From: Desulfuromonas acetexigens
GTDB lineage: Bacteria; Desulfobacterota; Desulfuromonadia; Desulfuromonadales; Trichloromonadaceae
Assembly: GCF_900111775.1 (NCBI RefSeq)
Contig: NZ_FOJJ01000023.1
Location: forward strand, 1 to 64,000
Direction: 5' to 3'
Length of the DNA: 64,000 nucleotides
This document shows, piece after piece, positions 52,266-60,386 of the stretch; position 1 is the first letter of the stretch; each line of letters starts with the position of its first letter. The notes below the pieces were generated by a model. The model was not told where the DNA came from, did no database searches, and saw nothing but the letters and a program-made list of their open reading frames with translations. Made by a program: the position numbers and the translations under genes.

Positions 52266-52964
52266 ATGGAATCCCTGTTCATCGCCCTGAGTAACGCCGT
52301 CACCGGAGCCCCGCTCATCGCCCTTTCCGCCGCCTTACTCTGGGGGATTTTAAGCGTGGTCCTCTCCCCCTGCCATCTCGCCAGCATCCCCCTGATCGTC
52401 GGCTTCATCAACGGTCAGGGGCCGATGACCACCCGCCGGGCGTTTCTCATTTCCAACCTCTTCGCCGTCGGCATTCTCATCACCATCGCCCTGATCGGCG
52501 TCATCACGGCGGCCGCCGGGCGGATGATGGGGGATCTCGGCCCCTGGGCAAACTGGTTCGTGGCGGGGATCTTCATCCTGGTGGGATTGCACCTGCTCGA
52601 TTTCATCCCCCTGCCCTGGTCCGGTCCGGGCGGCGTCGGCATGGCCCGCAAGGGCATGCTTGCGGCCTTTCTCCTCGGTCTGATCTTCGGTATCGCCCTC
52701 GGTCCCTGCACTTTCGCCTACATGGCGCCGATACTCGCCGTCGCCTTCAGCCAGGCCGCCGACAACATGGCTTACGCGGCAAGCCTGCTTCTCGCCTACG
52801 GCCTCGGCCATTGCGCGGTCATCGTCCTGGCCGGGACCTTCACCGAAGTCATCCAACACTACCTCGACTGGAACGAGAAATCCAAAGGCGCCGTCATCCT
52901 CAAGAAGATTTGCGGCATTCTCGTCATCGCCGGCGGCGCCTGGCTGATCTACAGCGCGCCTTAA
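52266..52964 (+). CDS. CcdA/DsbD-type thiol-disulfide membrane protein
   Basis: A 232-residue protein with six hydrophobic segments in two repeats. Each repeat has a proline-flanked cysteine, SPCHLAS and GPCTFAY, the redox pair that passes electrons across the membrane. It would reduce the exported thioredoxin encoded just upstream. Genes here are spaced 20-40 bp and probably form one operon from the permease on. Confidence 0.88.
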   Translation: MESLFIALSNAVTGAPLIALSAALLWGILSVVLSPCHLASIPLIVGFINGQGPMTTRRAFLISNLFAVGILITIALIGVITAAAGRMMGDLGPWANWFVAGIFILVGLHLLDFIPLPWSGPGGVGMARKGMLAAFLLGLIFGIALGPCTFAYMAPILAVAFSQAADNMAYAASLLLAYGLGHCAVIVLAGTFTEVIQHYLDWNEKSKGAVILKKICGILVIAGGAWLIYSAP

Positions 52965-52995
52965 GTTTTTCATCCCCTTCACGCGGAGCCGATTT

Positions 52996-53373
52996 ATGAA
53001 AAAGTTGAAGATCGAATGGCGGCATTTTGAAACGGGCGGACAAACCTGCGACCGTTGCGGCGATACGGGCGCGTCGCTGCGGCGGGTCATCGAAGAGCTC
53101 GCGCGCACAGAGGGCGTCACGATCGAGTACCAGGAATCCCACCTGCTGGCGTCGTCCATCGCCCAGTCGAACATGGTCTTGTTCAACGGTGTTCCGCTGG
53201 AGGAGTTGCTGGACGGAGCCGAAGTTTCGAGCAACGAATGCTGCTCCTGCTCCTGTCTGATCGGCGAGGATACGGAATGCCGGACGTTGCTTTATCAGGG
53301 CAAGACCTATGAGGACATCCCCGAGGAACTGATGCGCGAGGCGGCGCTGAAGGCCTTGCGGGATTCGGCCTGA
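52996..53373 (+). CDS. DUF2703 protein
   Basis: A 125-residue cytoplasmic protein with many cysteines: TCDRCGDT near the start and NECCSCSCLIGEDTEC near residue 80. The pattern of DUF2703 is kept. The cysteines suggest thiol chemistry or binding of metal or arsenic. Function is not established, but it is regularly placed in arsenic gene clusters. Its stop overlaps the next small ORF (TGATG). Confidence 0.85.
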   Translation: MKKLKIEWRHFETGGQTCDRCGDTGASLRRVIEELARTEGVTIEYQESHLLASSIAQSNMVLFNGVPLEELLDGAEVSSNECCSCSCLIGEDTECRTLLYQGKTYEDIPEELMREAALKALRDSA

Positions 53374-53438
53374 TGGAAAATCCGCGCGGCGACGAGGCCA
53401 AGTATTTCCTGGAACTGCTGCCGAAGGGGCAGCCTTGA
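53373..53438 (+). CDS. 21-codon ORF coupled between DUF2703 and arsC
   Basis: The ORF starts at the ATG inside TGATG at the DUF2703 stop and encodes MENPRGDEAKYFLELLPKGQP, ending 11 bases before the arsC start. It overlaps the arsC ribosome site. It may be a real microprotein, a translational relay that keeps ribosomes moving into arsC, or the remnant of a longer domain. No homolog is known to me. Confidence 0.35.
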   Translation: MENPRGDEAKYFLELLPKGQP

Positions 53439-53449
53439 AGGAGGTTGGA

Positions 53450-53869
53450 GTGAAGAAAGTTTTGTTTCTCTGTACGGGCAATTCCTGCCGCAGCCAGATG
53501 GCCGACGCCCTGGTCAATCACGATTTCGCCGGACGCATCGAGGCCTTCTCCGCCGGCACCGAACCGCATGGGCTCAACCCGAAAGCGGTCCAGGTGATGA
53601 TGGAACTCGGCATCGACATCTCCGGCAACAGCTCGGACCACATCAGTAAATATGAAGGCGAAACCTTCGATTACGTCATCACCCTCTGCGGCGATGCCAA
53701 CGAGAAATGTCCGCTCTTCTTCGGCGGCGTGCAGCGGTTGCACATGGGCTTCGAAGACCCGCCGAAAGCGACCGGTACGGAAGAAGAAGTCATGGCCGTC
53801 TACCGCCGGGTGCGGGACGACATCCGCCGCACCATGCGGGAATTTTTCGACAAAGAGCTGGCGGCGTAA
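53450..53869 (+). CDS. arsC: arsenate reductase, LMW-phosphatase type
   Basis: A 139-residue enzyme reducing arsenate to arsenite with thioredoxin. The P-loop CTGNSCRS holds the catalytic Cys and Arg, and TLCGDANEKCPLF carries the two other cysteines of the disulfide relay. The GTG at 53450 was preferred because AAGGAGG lies five bases before it. It is followed, across a repeat, by acr3. Confidence 0.94.
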   Translation: MKKVLFLCTGNSCRSQMADALVNHDFAGRIEAFSAGTEPHGLNPKAVQVMMELGIDISGNSSDHISKYEGETFDYVITLCGDANEKCPLFFGGVQRLHMGFEDPPKATGTEEEVMAVYRRVRDDIRRTMREFFDKELAA

Positions 53870-53888
53870 TTCCCCAGCCTGCCCAATG

Positions 53889-53969
53889 CGTAGGATGCGG
53901 TGACGAAGGAACCGCATCATTCCGACATTGGCATCCAATGCGGTTCGCTTCGCTCACCGGCATCCTACG
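53889..53969. repeat. REP-like palindromic repeat
   Basis: CGTAGGATGCGGTGA on the left mirrors TCACCGGCATCCTACG on the right, with inner complementary AACCGCAT and ATGCGGTT. The 81-bp element occupies the arsC-acr3 gap. Elements with these ends are widely dispersed in proteobacteria. It has no T run. Confidence 0.6.
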
Positions 53970-54019
53970 GCCAAATCCGATAACATGACACCGGGACCCG
54001 CCCCGACAAGGAAATCCCC

Positions 54020-55075
54020 ATGACCGTTATTTCCAAACGCCTCTCCTTTCTCGACCGTCATCTGACCTGGTGGATCTTCGCCGCCATGCTCCTCGGCGTG
54101 GGGCTCGGCTGGCTGCTCCCCGGGGTCAAGAATTTCGTGGATTTCTTCACCGTCGGCACCACCAACATCCCCATCGCCGCCGGGCTGATCCTGATGATGT
54201 ATCCGCCCTTCGCCAAGGTGCGTTACGAAGAACTGCCGGACGTCTTCCGCAACAAGCGAATTCTCGGCCTGTCGCTGGTGCAGAACTGGGTCATCGGCCC
54301 GATCCTCATGTTCATCCTCGCCGTCATCTTCCTCCAGGGCTATCCCGAGTACATGGTCGGCCTGATTCTCATCGGCCTCGCCCGCTGCATCGCCATGGTC
54401 ATCGTCTGGAACGAACTGGCCGAGGGGAGCACCGAATACGCCGCCGGCCTGGTCGCCTTCAACAGCATCTTTCAAGTGCTCTTCTTCAGCGTATACGCCT
54501 GGTTCTTCATCAGCATGCTGCCGCCCTTCTTCGGCCTGGAAGGAGCGGTGGTCGCCATCACCATCGGCGAAATCGCCGAAAGCGTCTTCATCTACCTCGG
54601 CATCCCCTGCATCGCCGGGGCGTTGACCCGCCTGATCGGGGTCAAAATCATGGGCAAAGAACGCTACCACGCCGTGGTGGTGCCGAAAATCAGCCCGATC
54701 ACCCTGATCGCCCTGCTCTTCACCATCGTCGTCATGTTCAGCCTGAAAGGGGAGCTGATCGTGCGGATTCCCCTCGACGTGGTGCGCATCGCCATTCCCC
54801 TGTTGATCTATTTCGTGGTCATGTTTCTGGTTTCTTTCTGGATGGGGAAAAAGGTCGGGGCGGACTACAGCAAGACCACGACCCTAGCCTTCACCGCCGC
54901 CAGCAACAACTTCGAGTTGGCCATCGCCGTCGCCATTGCCGTCTTCGGCCTCAACTCCGGCGCCGCCTTCGCGGCGGTCATCGGGCCGCTGGTCGAGGTG
55001 CCGGTAATGATCGCCCTGGTCAATGTCGCTTTTTGGTTCCAGCGTCGCTATTTTGGTGAAGAAGCGGGATACTGA
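54020..55075 (+). CDS. acr3: ACR3-family arsenite efflux transporter
   Basis: A 351-residue membrane protein with ten hydrophobic segments. It has [33 protein letters not shown], with the Cys that binds As(III), and [19 protein letters not shown]. It exports arsenite with proton exchange after ArsC action. It is sometimes named arsB, but the sequence is of the ACR3 type. Confidence 0.95.
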   Translation: MTVISKRLSFLDRHLTWWIFAAMLLGVGLGWLLPGVKNFVDFFTVGTTNIPIAAGLILMMYPPFAKVRYEELPDVFRNKRILGLSLVQNWVIGPILMFILAVIFLQGYPEYMVGLILIGLARCIAMVIVWNELAEGSTEYAAGLVAFNSIFQVLFFSVYAWFFISMLPPFFGLEGAVVAITIGEIAESVFIYLGIPCIAGALTRLIGVKIMGKERYHAVVVPKISPITLIALLFTIVVMFSLKGELIVRIPLDVVRIAIPLLIYFVVMFLVSFWMGKKVGADYSKTTTLAFTAASNNFELAIAVAIAVFGLNSGAAFAAVIGPLVEVPVMIALVNVAFWFQRRYFGEEAGY

Positions 55076-55168
55076 GATTCGCCAGCCACCGGCGCCAACG
55101 CACGCCCAGCGTTCCCCCTCGCTCCACGGGGAGCTTCCCGCCTGTGCCCTGCAAAGGAAGACCAGATC

Positions 55169-56644
55169 ATGGGAAAAAGCGAGAAACCCGACACGTACCC
55201 GAAGCCGAAAAGTTTCGATTACAACCTGGTCGTCCTCGGCGCCGGTTCCGCCGGACTGGTGGCCAGCTACATCGCGGCGGCGGTCAAGGCCAAGGTGGCG
55301 CTGATCGAAAAGCACAAGATGGGCGGCGACTGCCTGAATACCGGCTGCGTGCCGAGCAAGGCGCTGATTCGCTCGGCCAGGCTGCTGGCCTACGGAAGAC
55401 GGGCCGAGGAATTCGGCTTCCGCAAAACCGTGACCGAATTCGAGTTCGCCGAAGTGATGGAGCGGGTACAGCGGGTCGTGAAAAAGGTCGAACCGCACGA
55501 CTCGGTGGAGCGTTACACCGGGCTCGGCGTCGACTGCTTTCAGGGCGAGGCGCGCATCACCTCCCCGTACACGGTCGAGGTGGCCGGCCGCATCCTGACG
55601 ACGCGCGGCATCATCGTTGCCACCGGGGCGGTTCCCTTCGTCCCGCCGATTCCCGGACTTGACCAGGTGGACTATCTGACCTCCGACAACCTCTGGCAAT
55701 TGCGGGAACTGCCGAAACGACTGCTGGTTCTCGGCGGCGGGCCAATCGGCTGCGAAATGACCCAGGCCTTCGCCCGGTTCGGCGCGCAGGTGACCCAGGT
55801 GGAGCAGGCAGCTCGGATCATGGGGCGGGAAGATGGGGATATCGCCGAATTTCTCCGTGAGCGTTTCGCGGCCGAAGGCGTCAAGGTCTTAACCGAGCAT
55901 GCCGCCAAGCAGGTTGTGGTGGAAGACGGCGAGCAAATTCTTATCTGCGAACACCAGGGGCGACAGGTACGCCTCCCCTTCGACCGGATTCTCGTGGCGG
56001 TCGGCCGCCGGCCTCGGGTGGAGGGTTTCGGACTCGAAGATCTCGGCGTTCAACTGAGCGAGCGCGGCACGATCGAAACGGATGCCTTCCTGCGTACCAA
56101 CATCCCCAACATCTTCTGCGCCGGGGATGTCGCCGGCCCCTACCAGTTCACCCATACCGCCGGGCACCAGGCATGGTACGCCGCGGTGAATGCCCTGTTC
56201 GGCGATTTCAAGAAATTCCGGGTCGATTACCGGGTCATCCCCTGGTGTACCTTCACCGACCCCGAGATCGCCCGGGTCGGTCTCAATGAAAACGAAGCCA
56301 AAGAGCGGAAAATCCCCCACGAAGTCACCCGATTCGAACTGGCCGAGCTTGATCGCGCCATTACCGAGGGAGAAGATAAGGGCTGGATCAAAATCATCAC
56401 GCCGCCCGGCAAGGACAAAATTCTTGGCGTCACCATCGTCGGCACCCATGCCGGCGACCTGCTCGCCGAATATATCCTGGCCATGAAGCACGGCATCGGC
56501 CTGAACAAGATTCTCGCCACCATCCACCCCTACCCGACCCTGGCCGAAGCCAACAAAATGGCGGCCGGCGCCTGGAAAAAGACGCATGTGCCGAAAAGGC
56601 TCCTGGCCTGGGTGGAAAAGTTCCACGCCTGGCGGCGGGGTTGA
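55169..56644 (+). CDS. FAD pyridine-nucleotide disulfide oxidoreductase (mercuric reductase / Lpd-like)
   Basis: A 491-residue flavoenzyme. FAD binding is at VVLGAGSAGLVASY, the redox disulfide is GGDCLNTGCVPSK, NAD(P) binding is at LVLGGGPIGCEM, and IFCAGDVAGPYQF follows. The C-terminal HPYPTLAEANKMAAG holds the His-Glu pair region of the family. It lacks the C-terminal Cys pair of true MerA, so mercury reduction is unlikely. In this cluster it could keep thiol partners reduced. Confidence 0.85.
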   Translation: MGKSEKPDTYPKPKSFDYNLVVLGAGSAGLVASYIAAAVKAKVALIEKHKMGGDCLNTGCVPSKALIRSARLLAYGRRAEEFGFRKTVTEFEFAEVMERVQRVVKKVEPHDSVERYTGLGVDCFQGEARITSPYTVEVAGRILTTRGIIVATGAVPFVPPIPGLDQVDYLTSDNLWQLRELPKRLLVLGGGPIGCEMTQAFARFGAQVTQVEQAARIMGREDGDIAEFLRERFAAEGVKVLTEHAAKQVVVEDGEQILICEHQGRQVRLPFDRILVAVGRRPRVEGFGLEDLGVQLSERGTIETDAFLRTNIPNIFCAGDVAGPYQFTHTAGHQAWYAAVNALFGDFKKFRVDYRVIPWCTFTDPEIARVGLNENEAKERKIPHEVTRFELAELDRAITEGEDKGWIKIITPPGKDKILGVTIVGTHAGDLLAEYILAMKHGIGLNKILATIHPYPTLAEANKMAAGAWKKTHVPKRLLAWVEKFHAWRRG

Positions 56645-56791
56645 AAGCGAGAAGCGGCGACAACCCATGGTACGATTTGGGCACCGTGGAAATTCGACCG
56701 GGGATGACGTAGACGTAGGAATGGCGCGAGAAGGCCAAGGGCCTCAAGAACGGGGACAGGAACTGCAAGCACCTGAAAGAAAACGAAAAAA

Positions 56792-56820
56792 GGCCCGGTC
56801 AACTGACCGGGCCTTCGTTA
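56792..56820. terminator. intrinsic terminator, usable from both strands
   Basis: GGCCCGGTCA-AC-TGACCGGGCC forms a 10-bp perfect stem, with an A run on the left and TTCGTTATTTTTTT on the right. It serves the oxidoreductase on plus and the former tRNA-Gly on minus. Confidence 0.85.
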
Positions 56821-56826
56821 TTTTTT

Positions 56827-56876
56827 TGGAGCGGGAAACGAGATTCGAACTCGCGACTTCAACCTTGGCAAGGTTG
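56827..56876 (-). pseudogene. 3' fragment of tRNA-Gly(GCC), island attachment site
   Basis: Read on minus, the segment has the anticodon arm CAACC-TTGCCAA-GGTTG, the T-arm CGAGTTCGAATCTCG, the acceptor strand TTCCCGC, T and CCA. The D-arm and 5' acceptor are missing, and the bases beyond 56876 do not match. Such fragments mark the far end of an element that inserted into a tRNA gene. The intact tRNA should lie beyond the right edge of the window. Confidence 0.8.
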
Positions 56877-57131
56877 ACGTTTGGTCTTCAACGAATGGGC
56901 TTAAATGACATAGAATGCCGCAAAAACGATACATTACAGCTTTCCGTTGAACACTCTACGTCATTCTGGACCATATAAAAACAGAAAAGTACCGCCGACG
57001 TTGGGCACAAAAATCCAAAAGTCGATGGGAAATTTTTCGACTTCCCCCCTGCTGAAAAAGGCGGTGCGGAAGGTGCCGTCGCACGATTTCGGCGGGTCAA
57101 GGATTAATCATCATGGGGGGGGCTGGACAAC

Positions 57132-60100
57132 CTATGCCAAGCTGGCCATGCTGGCGTAGTAGGGTGACGGCACCGTTGGGTACGCCCGGAACACATGCAC
57201 GAAAACCGCCTCTGTCTTGTCCCGCACGTCCTCCTCAGAATAGGTTTCCGGCAACCCGGTTTGTTCGCTCCAGAGATAATCCTGAATCGTCAGACGGACC
57301 GCGTCCCGGGTGGATTCCTTGTCTCGCCAATGATTGATCCGCAGTTTTTCCGCCTTGAGTGTTTCGAGGAGATCGACGGCGACTGCCTTGATGCGTTTGA
57401 TGTCACCGGACGTCAGATCCGGCTTCCTCAGTAAGTCGAATACGGCGAGACTTTCCTCATTGAGCCCTTCCCGCACGGCACGGCTCTCCTCATCGTCCAT
57501 CTTTCCCATTATCTGCAGAAGCTCTTCAAAGGTCTTCTCGATGGTCACCCGATCCTTCTCGCGGTTGTACTTGGCAACAATCTCCTCGTAATGCCTTTGG
57601 AAATCGGTCCGCAAAGGATTCTGCTGCAGCAGACGCTGCAAGCGTTCTTCGATGGCGGTTTTCAGATTTTGCACGGTGGTGCGTTTGGCCGGGCTGCGCT
57701 CAAACTCCCGGCGCAACCGCTCGAAATCGATCTTGCTGATGTCATAGACACCTTCTGCGATTTCAGCGGGACCCTCCCTAACCTCAATCGCTCCATCCAC
57801 GACCTGATGCAGTTGACGGATGATATCGGTGATATCCGCCTGCTCCCGGTCCTGCTGCAGGCTTTTATAGACGATGTTGATGGCGTCGAAGTCGTCCCGG
57901 CAAGCATTCACGCCTTCGATGGTGATGCAGGCTTTGAATTTCGAAAATACCGCCCGGCACATCACCTCGAAGCGTTTTCTCGTCTCGTCGTTTTCGTTCG
58001 CCGCCTCCTTGGCGGCGAGAATCGCGGCATTTCGGGCAAATCCGCTCTGCCCGATAATTCCATCCAAAGACGCGCTTCGCTCTTCCAGAAAGGCCCTGAC
58101 AAAGGCAATCGCTTCACGAAGATCGGCCAGCAGTTCCTCATCGGGCTTGGCCGGTTCGGTCTCGCCGCCGTTGCCACCGCGTCCGTCATCACCCGTTCCG
58201 GCAAAGGTCGCCAGCGCCTTGCGCAGGTTTTTCAGGATGCCACAGTAATCGACGATCATCCCGTTGTTCTTGCCCTCGTTGACCCGGTTCGCCCGAGCAA
58301 TGGCCTGCATCAGGGTGTGCGCCTTGAGCGGCTTGTCCAGGTACAGGGTGGAGAGGCTGGGGACATCAAAGCCGGTCAACCACATGGCACAGACGATGGC
58401 AACGCGAAACGGGTGTTCCTCGGCCTTGAACGCATCGTCCAGCGACAGCCGTTGCATGTTCTGGAACTGCGGCTGCTTCCGCATGGCCTCCGGCAGGTCG
58501 ATGCCTTCCTTGATCAGACGGCGGTGCGGGGTGATGTCCAGATCCCATTTGCGGAACTTCTCGACCTCGCCCTGTTCCTCGCTGACCACCACCGCCATCT
58601 GCGTCCGGCGCATCCACTCGATCTGACGTCGCCGGTACTGTTCGTCCTGCTCGTCCGTGGCCTGGGGCAACTGCGCTTCCAACTCGCCGATTCTCTCATT
58701 CCAATAGAACTCGACCAACTTGTGCATGCGAACGCAGGTGATCTTGTCGATGCAGACCAGCATCGCCTTGCCGGTTTCCCAGCCCAAAGAGTAGTGCTGC
58801 ACAAAATCGCGGGCCACTTGGTCGAGACGTTTCCCGGCCGTGATAATGTGGTAGTCGCGCTTGAGCTCCTGCTCCAGGCGCTGCTCCACATCGATATTGC
58901 CCGTCTCCAGTTCCTCCAGCTTCTCGGCAATCCGCTCGTTCAGATCGCCGACCGCCACGCCGAGTTTATCGCCACGCGCATCGTAATAGAGCGGCACCGT
59001 GGCCTTATCCTCCACAGCCCGTTGGAAATCGTAGGTAGAGACGTAATCGCCGAACACCCGCCGGGTGATCTCGTCGTCCTTAAAGAGCGGCGTGCCGGTA
59101 AAGCCGATATAGCCGGCGTTCGGCAGGGCGTTGCGCATGTTGAGGGCCAGGGTGCCGTACTGGGTGCGGTGAGCCTCGTCGGTGATGACGATGAGGTCGT
59201 CGCGCCGGGAATAGGCCTCGCCTTCGCTAACTGTCTGATTGAATTTCTGGATCAGCGAAAAGACATGCGACTTGTGCTGGGCCAGCAGCTGGGCGAGATG
59301 GCCGCCGCTCGCGGCCCGGCACGGGTCGCGGTCGTTATCCACCACGCCACAACCGGCGAAGGTCTTGTAGATCTGCGTGTCCAGGTCGTCGCGGTCGGTG
59401 AGGATCAGAAAGGTGAAGTTGCCCCCCAGCTTGCGATGCACCTTGCGGGTGAAGAGCACCATGGAATAGCTCTTGCCCGAACCCTGGGTATGCCAGAAAA
59501 CCCCCAGCTTGCCGTCCCGGCCTTTCCTGTCGCGGACCGCCGCGATGGCCCGGTTGACGCCCAGATACTGGTGATTGCGGGCCAGAATCTTCCGCGATTC
59601 CCCGGCCGAGTCGTCGAAAACGATGAAGTTTTCCACCAGGTCCAGGAAATTGGCTTTCGCGCATACACCCTTGAGCAGCGTCTCCATGGCCACGACACCC
59701 GGCTGATTCTCGGCCAGTCGTTTCCACTCGTGGAAATGTTCGAACCGACTGGTGAGCGAGCCGAGTTTGGCGTCCACTCCATTGGCCAGCACTACCACGG
59801 CATTGTGATGAAACAGATGCGGGACGGTGTCCTTGTAGTCCAGAAAGTTCCGCTCGTAGGCGGCGCGGATATCCTTGCTGACGTTCTTCAGCTCCATGAA
59901 CAGCAGCGGCAGGCCGTTGACGAACCCGAGGATGTCCGCCCGGCGGCGGTACAAATCGCCCCGTACCCACAGTTCCCTCACACAGAGGAAATGATTGTTT
60001 TCGGGATTATCGAAATCGAACACCCACAACCGCCGGCGCTCCCGCTCGCCCTTGGCGTTGCGGAAAGTGACCTGCACCCCGTCCTTGATCAGTTCGTACT

Positions 60101-60386
60101 TCTCGCGGTTGGTGGCGGCCATGGTCTGCGTGGCGGAAACCGTGACGATCTGGCGGATGGCGTCTTCATAGGCCGTGGCAGGCAGCCCGGGATTCAATTC
60201 TTCGATTTTGGCCCGCAGGGTGCGGGTCAACACCACCTCGCGATCCGATTCCCGGCCCAGCAGGCTATCCGGTCCGAAATCCTCATTGTTGTAGGCGTAC
60301 ACCGACTCCCAGCCCAGTTCCTGTTCCAGGTACTCGGCGGTGGTCTGCTGAACGAGGGTGTCTTCGGTGTAGGGTGCGGGCGTCAT
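57132..60386 (-). CDS. hsdR: type I restriction enzyme R subunit (second system)
   Basis: A 1084-residue HsdR of a different subtype from the one at 12959-15994. The nuclease region has RADILGFVNGLPLLFMELKN, the Walker A is THWQ-like FWHTQGSGKSYSM, Walker B VITDEAHRTQYG, then GFTGTPLF. No hsdM or hsdS lies in the window; they may be to the right. Start and upstream stop overlap (ATGA), so it is coupled to the AlbA_2 gene. The 56877-57131 stretch after it, up to the tRNA fragment, has no gene. Confidence 0.93.
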   Translation of the reverse strand: MTPAPYTEDTLVQQTTAEYLEQELGWESVYAYNNEDFGPDSLLGRESDREVVLTRTLRAKIEELNPGLPATAYEDAIRQIVTVSATQTMAATNREKYELIKDGVQVTFRNAKGERERRRLWVFDFDNPENNHFLCVRELWVRGDLYRRRADILGFVNGLPLLFMELKNVSKDIRAAYERNFLDYKDTVPHLFHHNAVVVLANGVDAKLGSLTSRFEHFHEWKRLAENQPGVVAMETLLKGVCAKANFLDLVENFIVFDDSAGESRKILARNHQYLGVNRAIAAVRDRKGRDGKLGVFWHTQGSGKSYSMVLFTRKVHRKLGGNFTFLILTDRDDLDTQIYKTFAGCGVVDNDRDPCRAASGGHLAQLLAQHKSHVFSLIQKFNQTVSEGEAYSRRDDLIVITDEAHRTQYGTLALNMRNALPNAGYIGFTGTPLFKDDEITRRVFGDYVSTYDFQRAVEDKATVPLYYDARGDKLGVAVGDLNERIAEKLEELETGNIDVEQRLEQELKRDYHIITAGKRLDQVARDFVQHYSLGWETGKAMLVCIDKITCVRMHKLVEFYWNERIGELEAQLPQATDEQDEQYRRRQIEWMRRTQMAVVVSEEQGEVEKFRKWDLDITPHRRLIKEGIDLPEAMRKQPQFQNMQRLSLDDAFKAEEHPFRVAIVCAMWLTGFDVPSLSTLYLDKPLKAHTLMQAIARANRVNEGKNNGMIVDYCGILKNLRKALATFAGTGDDGRGGNGGETEPAKPDEELLADLREAIAFVRAFLEERSASLDGIIGQSGFARNAAILAAKEAANENDETRKRFEVMCRAVFSKFKACITIEGVNACRDDFDAINIVYKSLQQDREQADITDIIRQLHQVVDGAIEVREGPAEIAEGVYDISKIDFERLRREFERSPAKRTTVQNLKTAIEERLQRLLQQNPLRTDFQRHYEEIVAKYNREKDRVTIEKTFEELLQIMGKMDDEESRAVREGLNEESLAVFDLLRKPDLTSGDIKRIKAVAVDLLETLKAEKLRINHWRDKESTRDAVRLTIQDYLWSEQTGLPETYSEEDVRDKTEAVFVHVFRAYPTVPSPYYASMASLA

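Noticed and set aside
53889-53969. Terminator after arsC
   Set aside because: The palindrome has no T run and matches a dispersed REP-like pattern; it is listed as a repeat.
55169-56644. Mercuric reductase (merA)
   Set aside because: The redox disulfide is present, but the C-terminal vicinal cysteine pair and any other mer gene are missing.
56586-56978. A 130-codon frame on plus through the tRNA-Gly fragment
   Set aside because: It crosses the oxidoreductase end, a terminator and a tRNA fragment; no domain.
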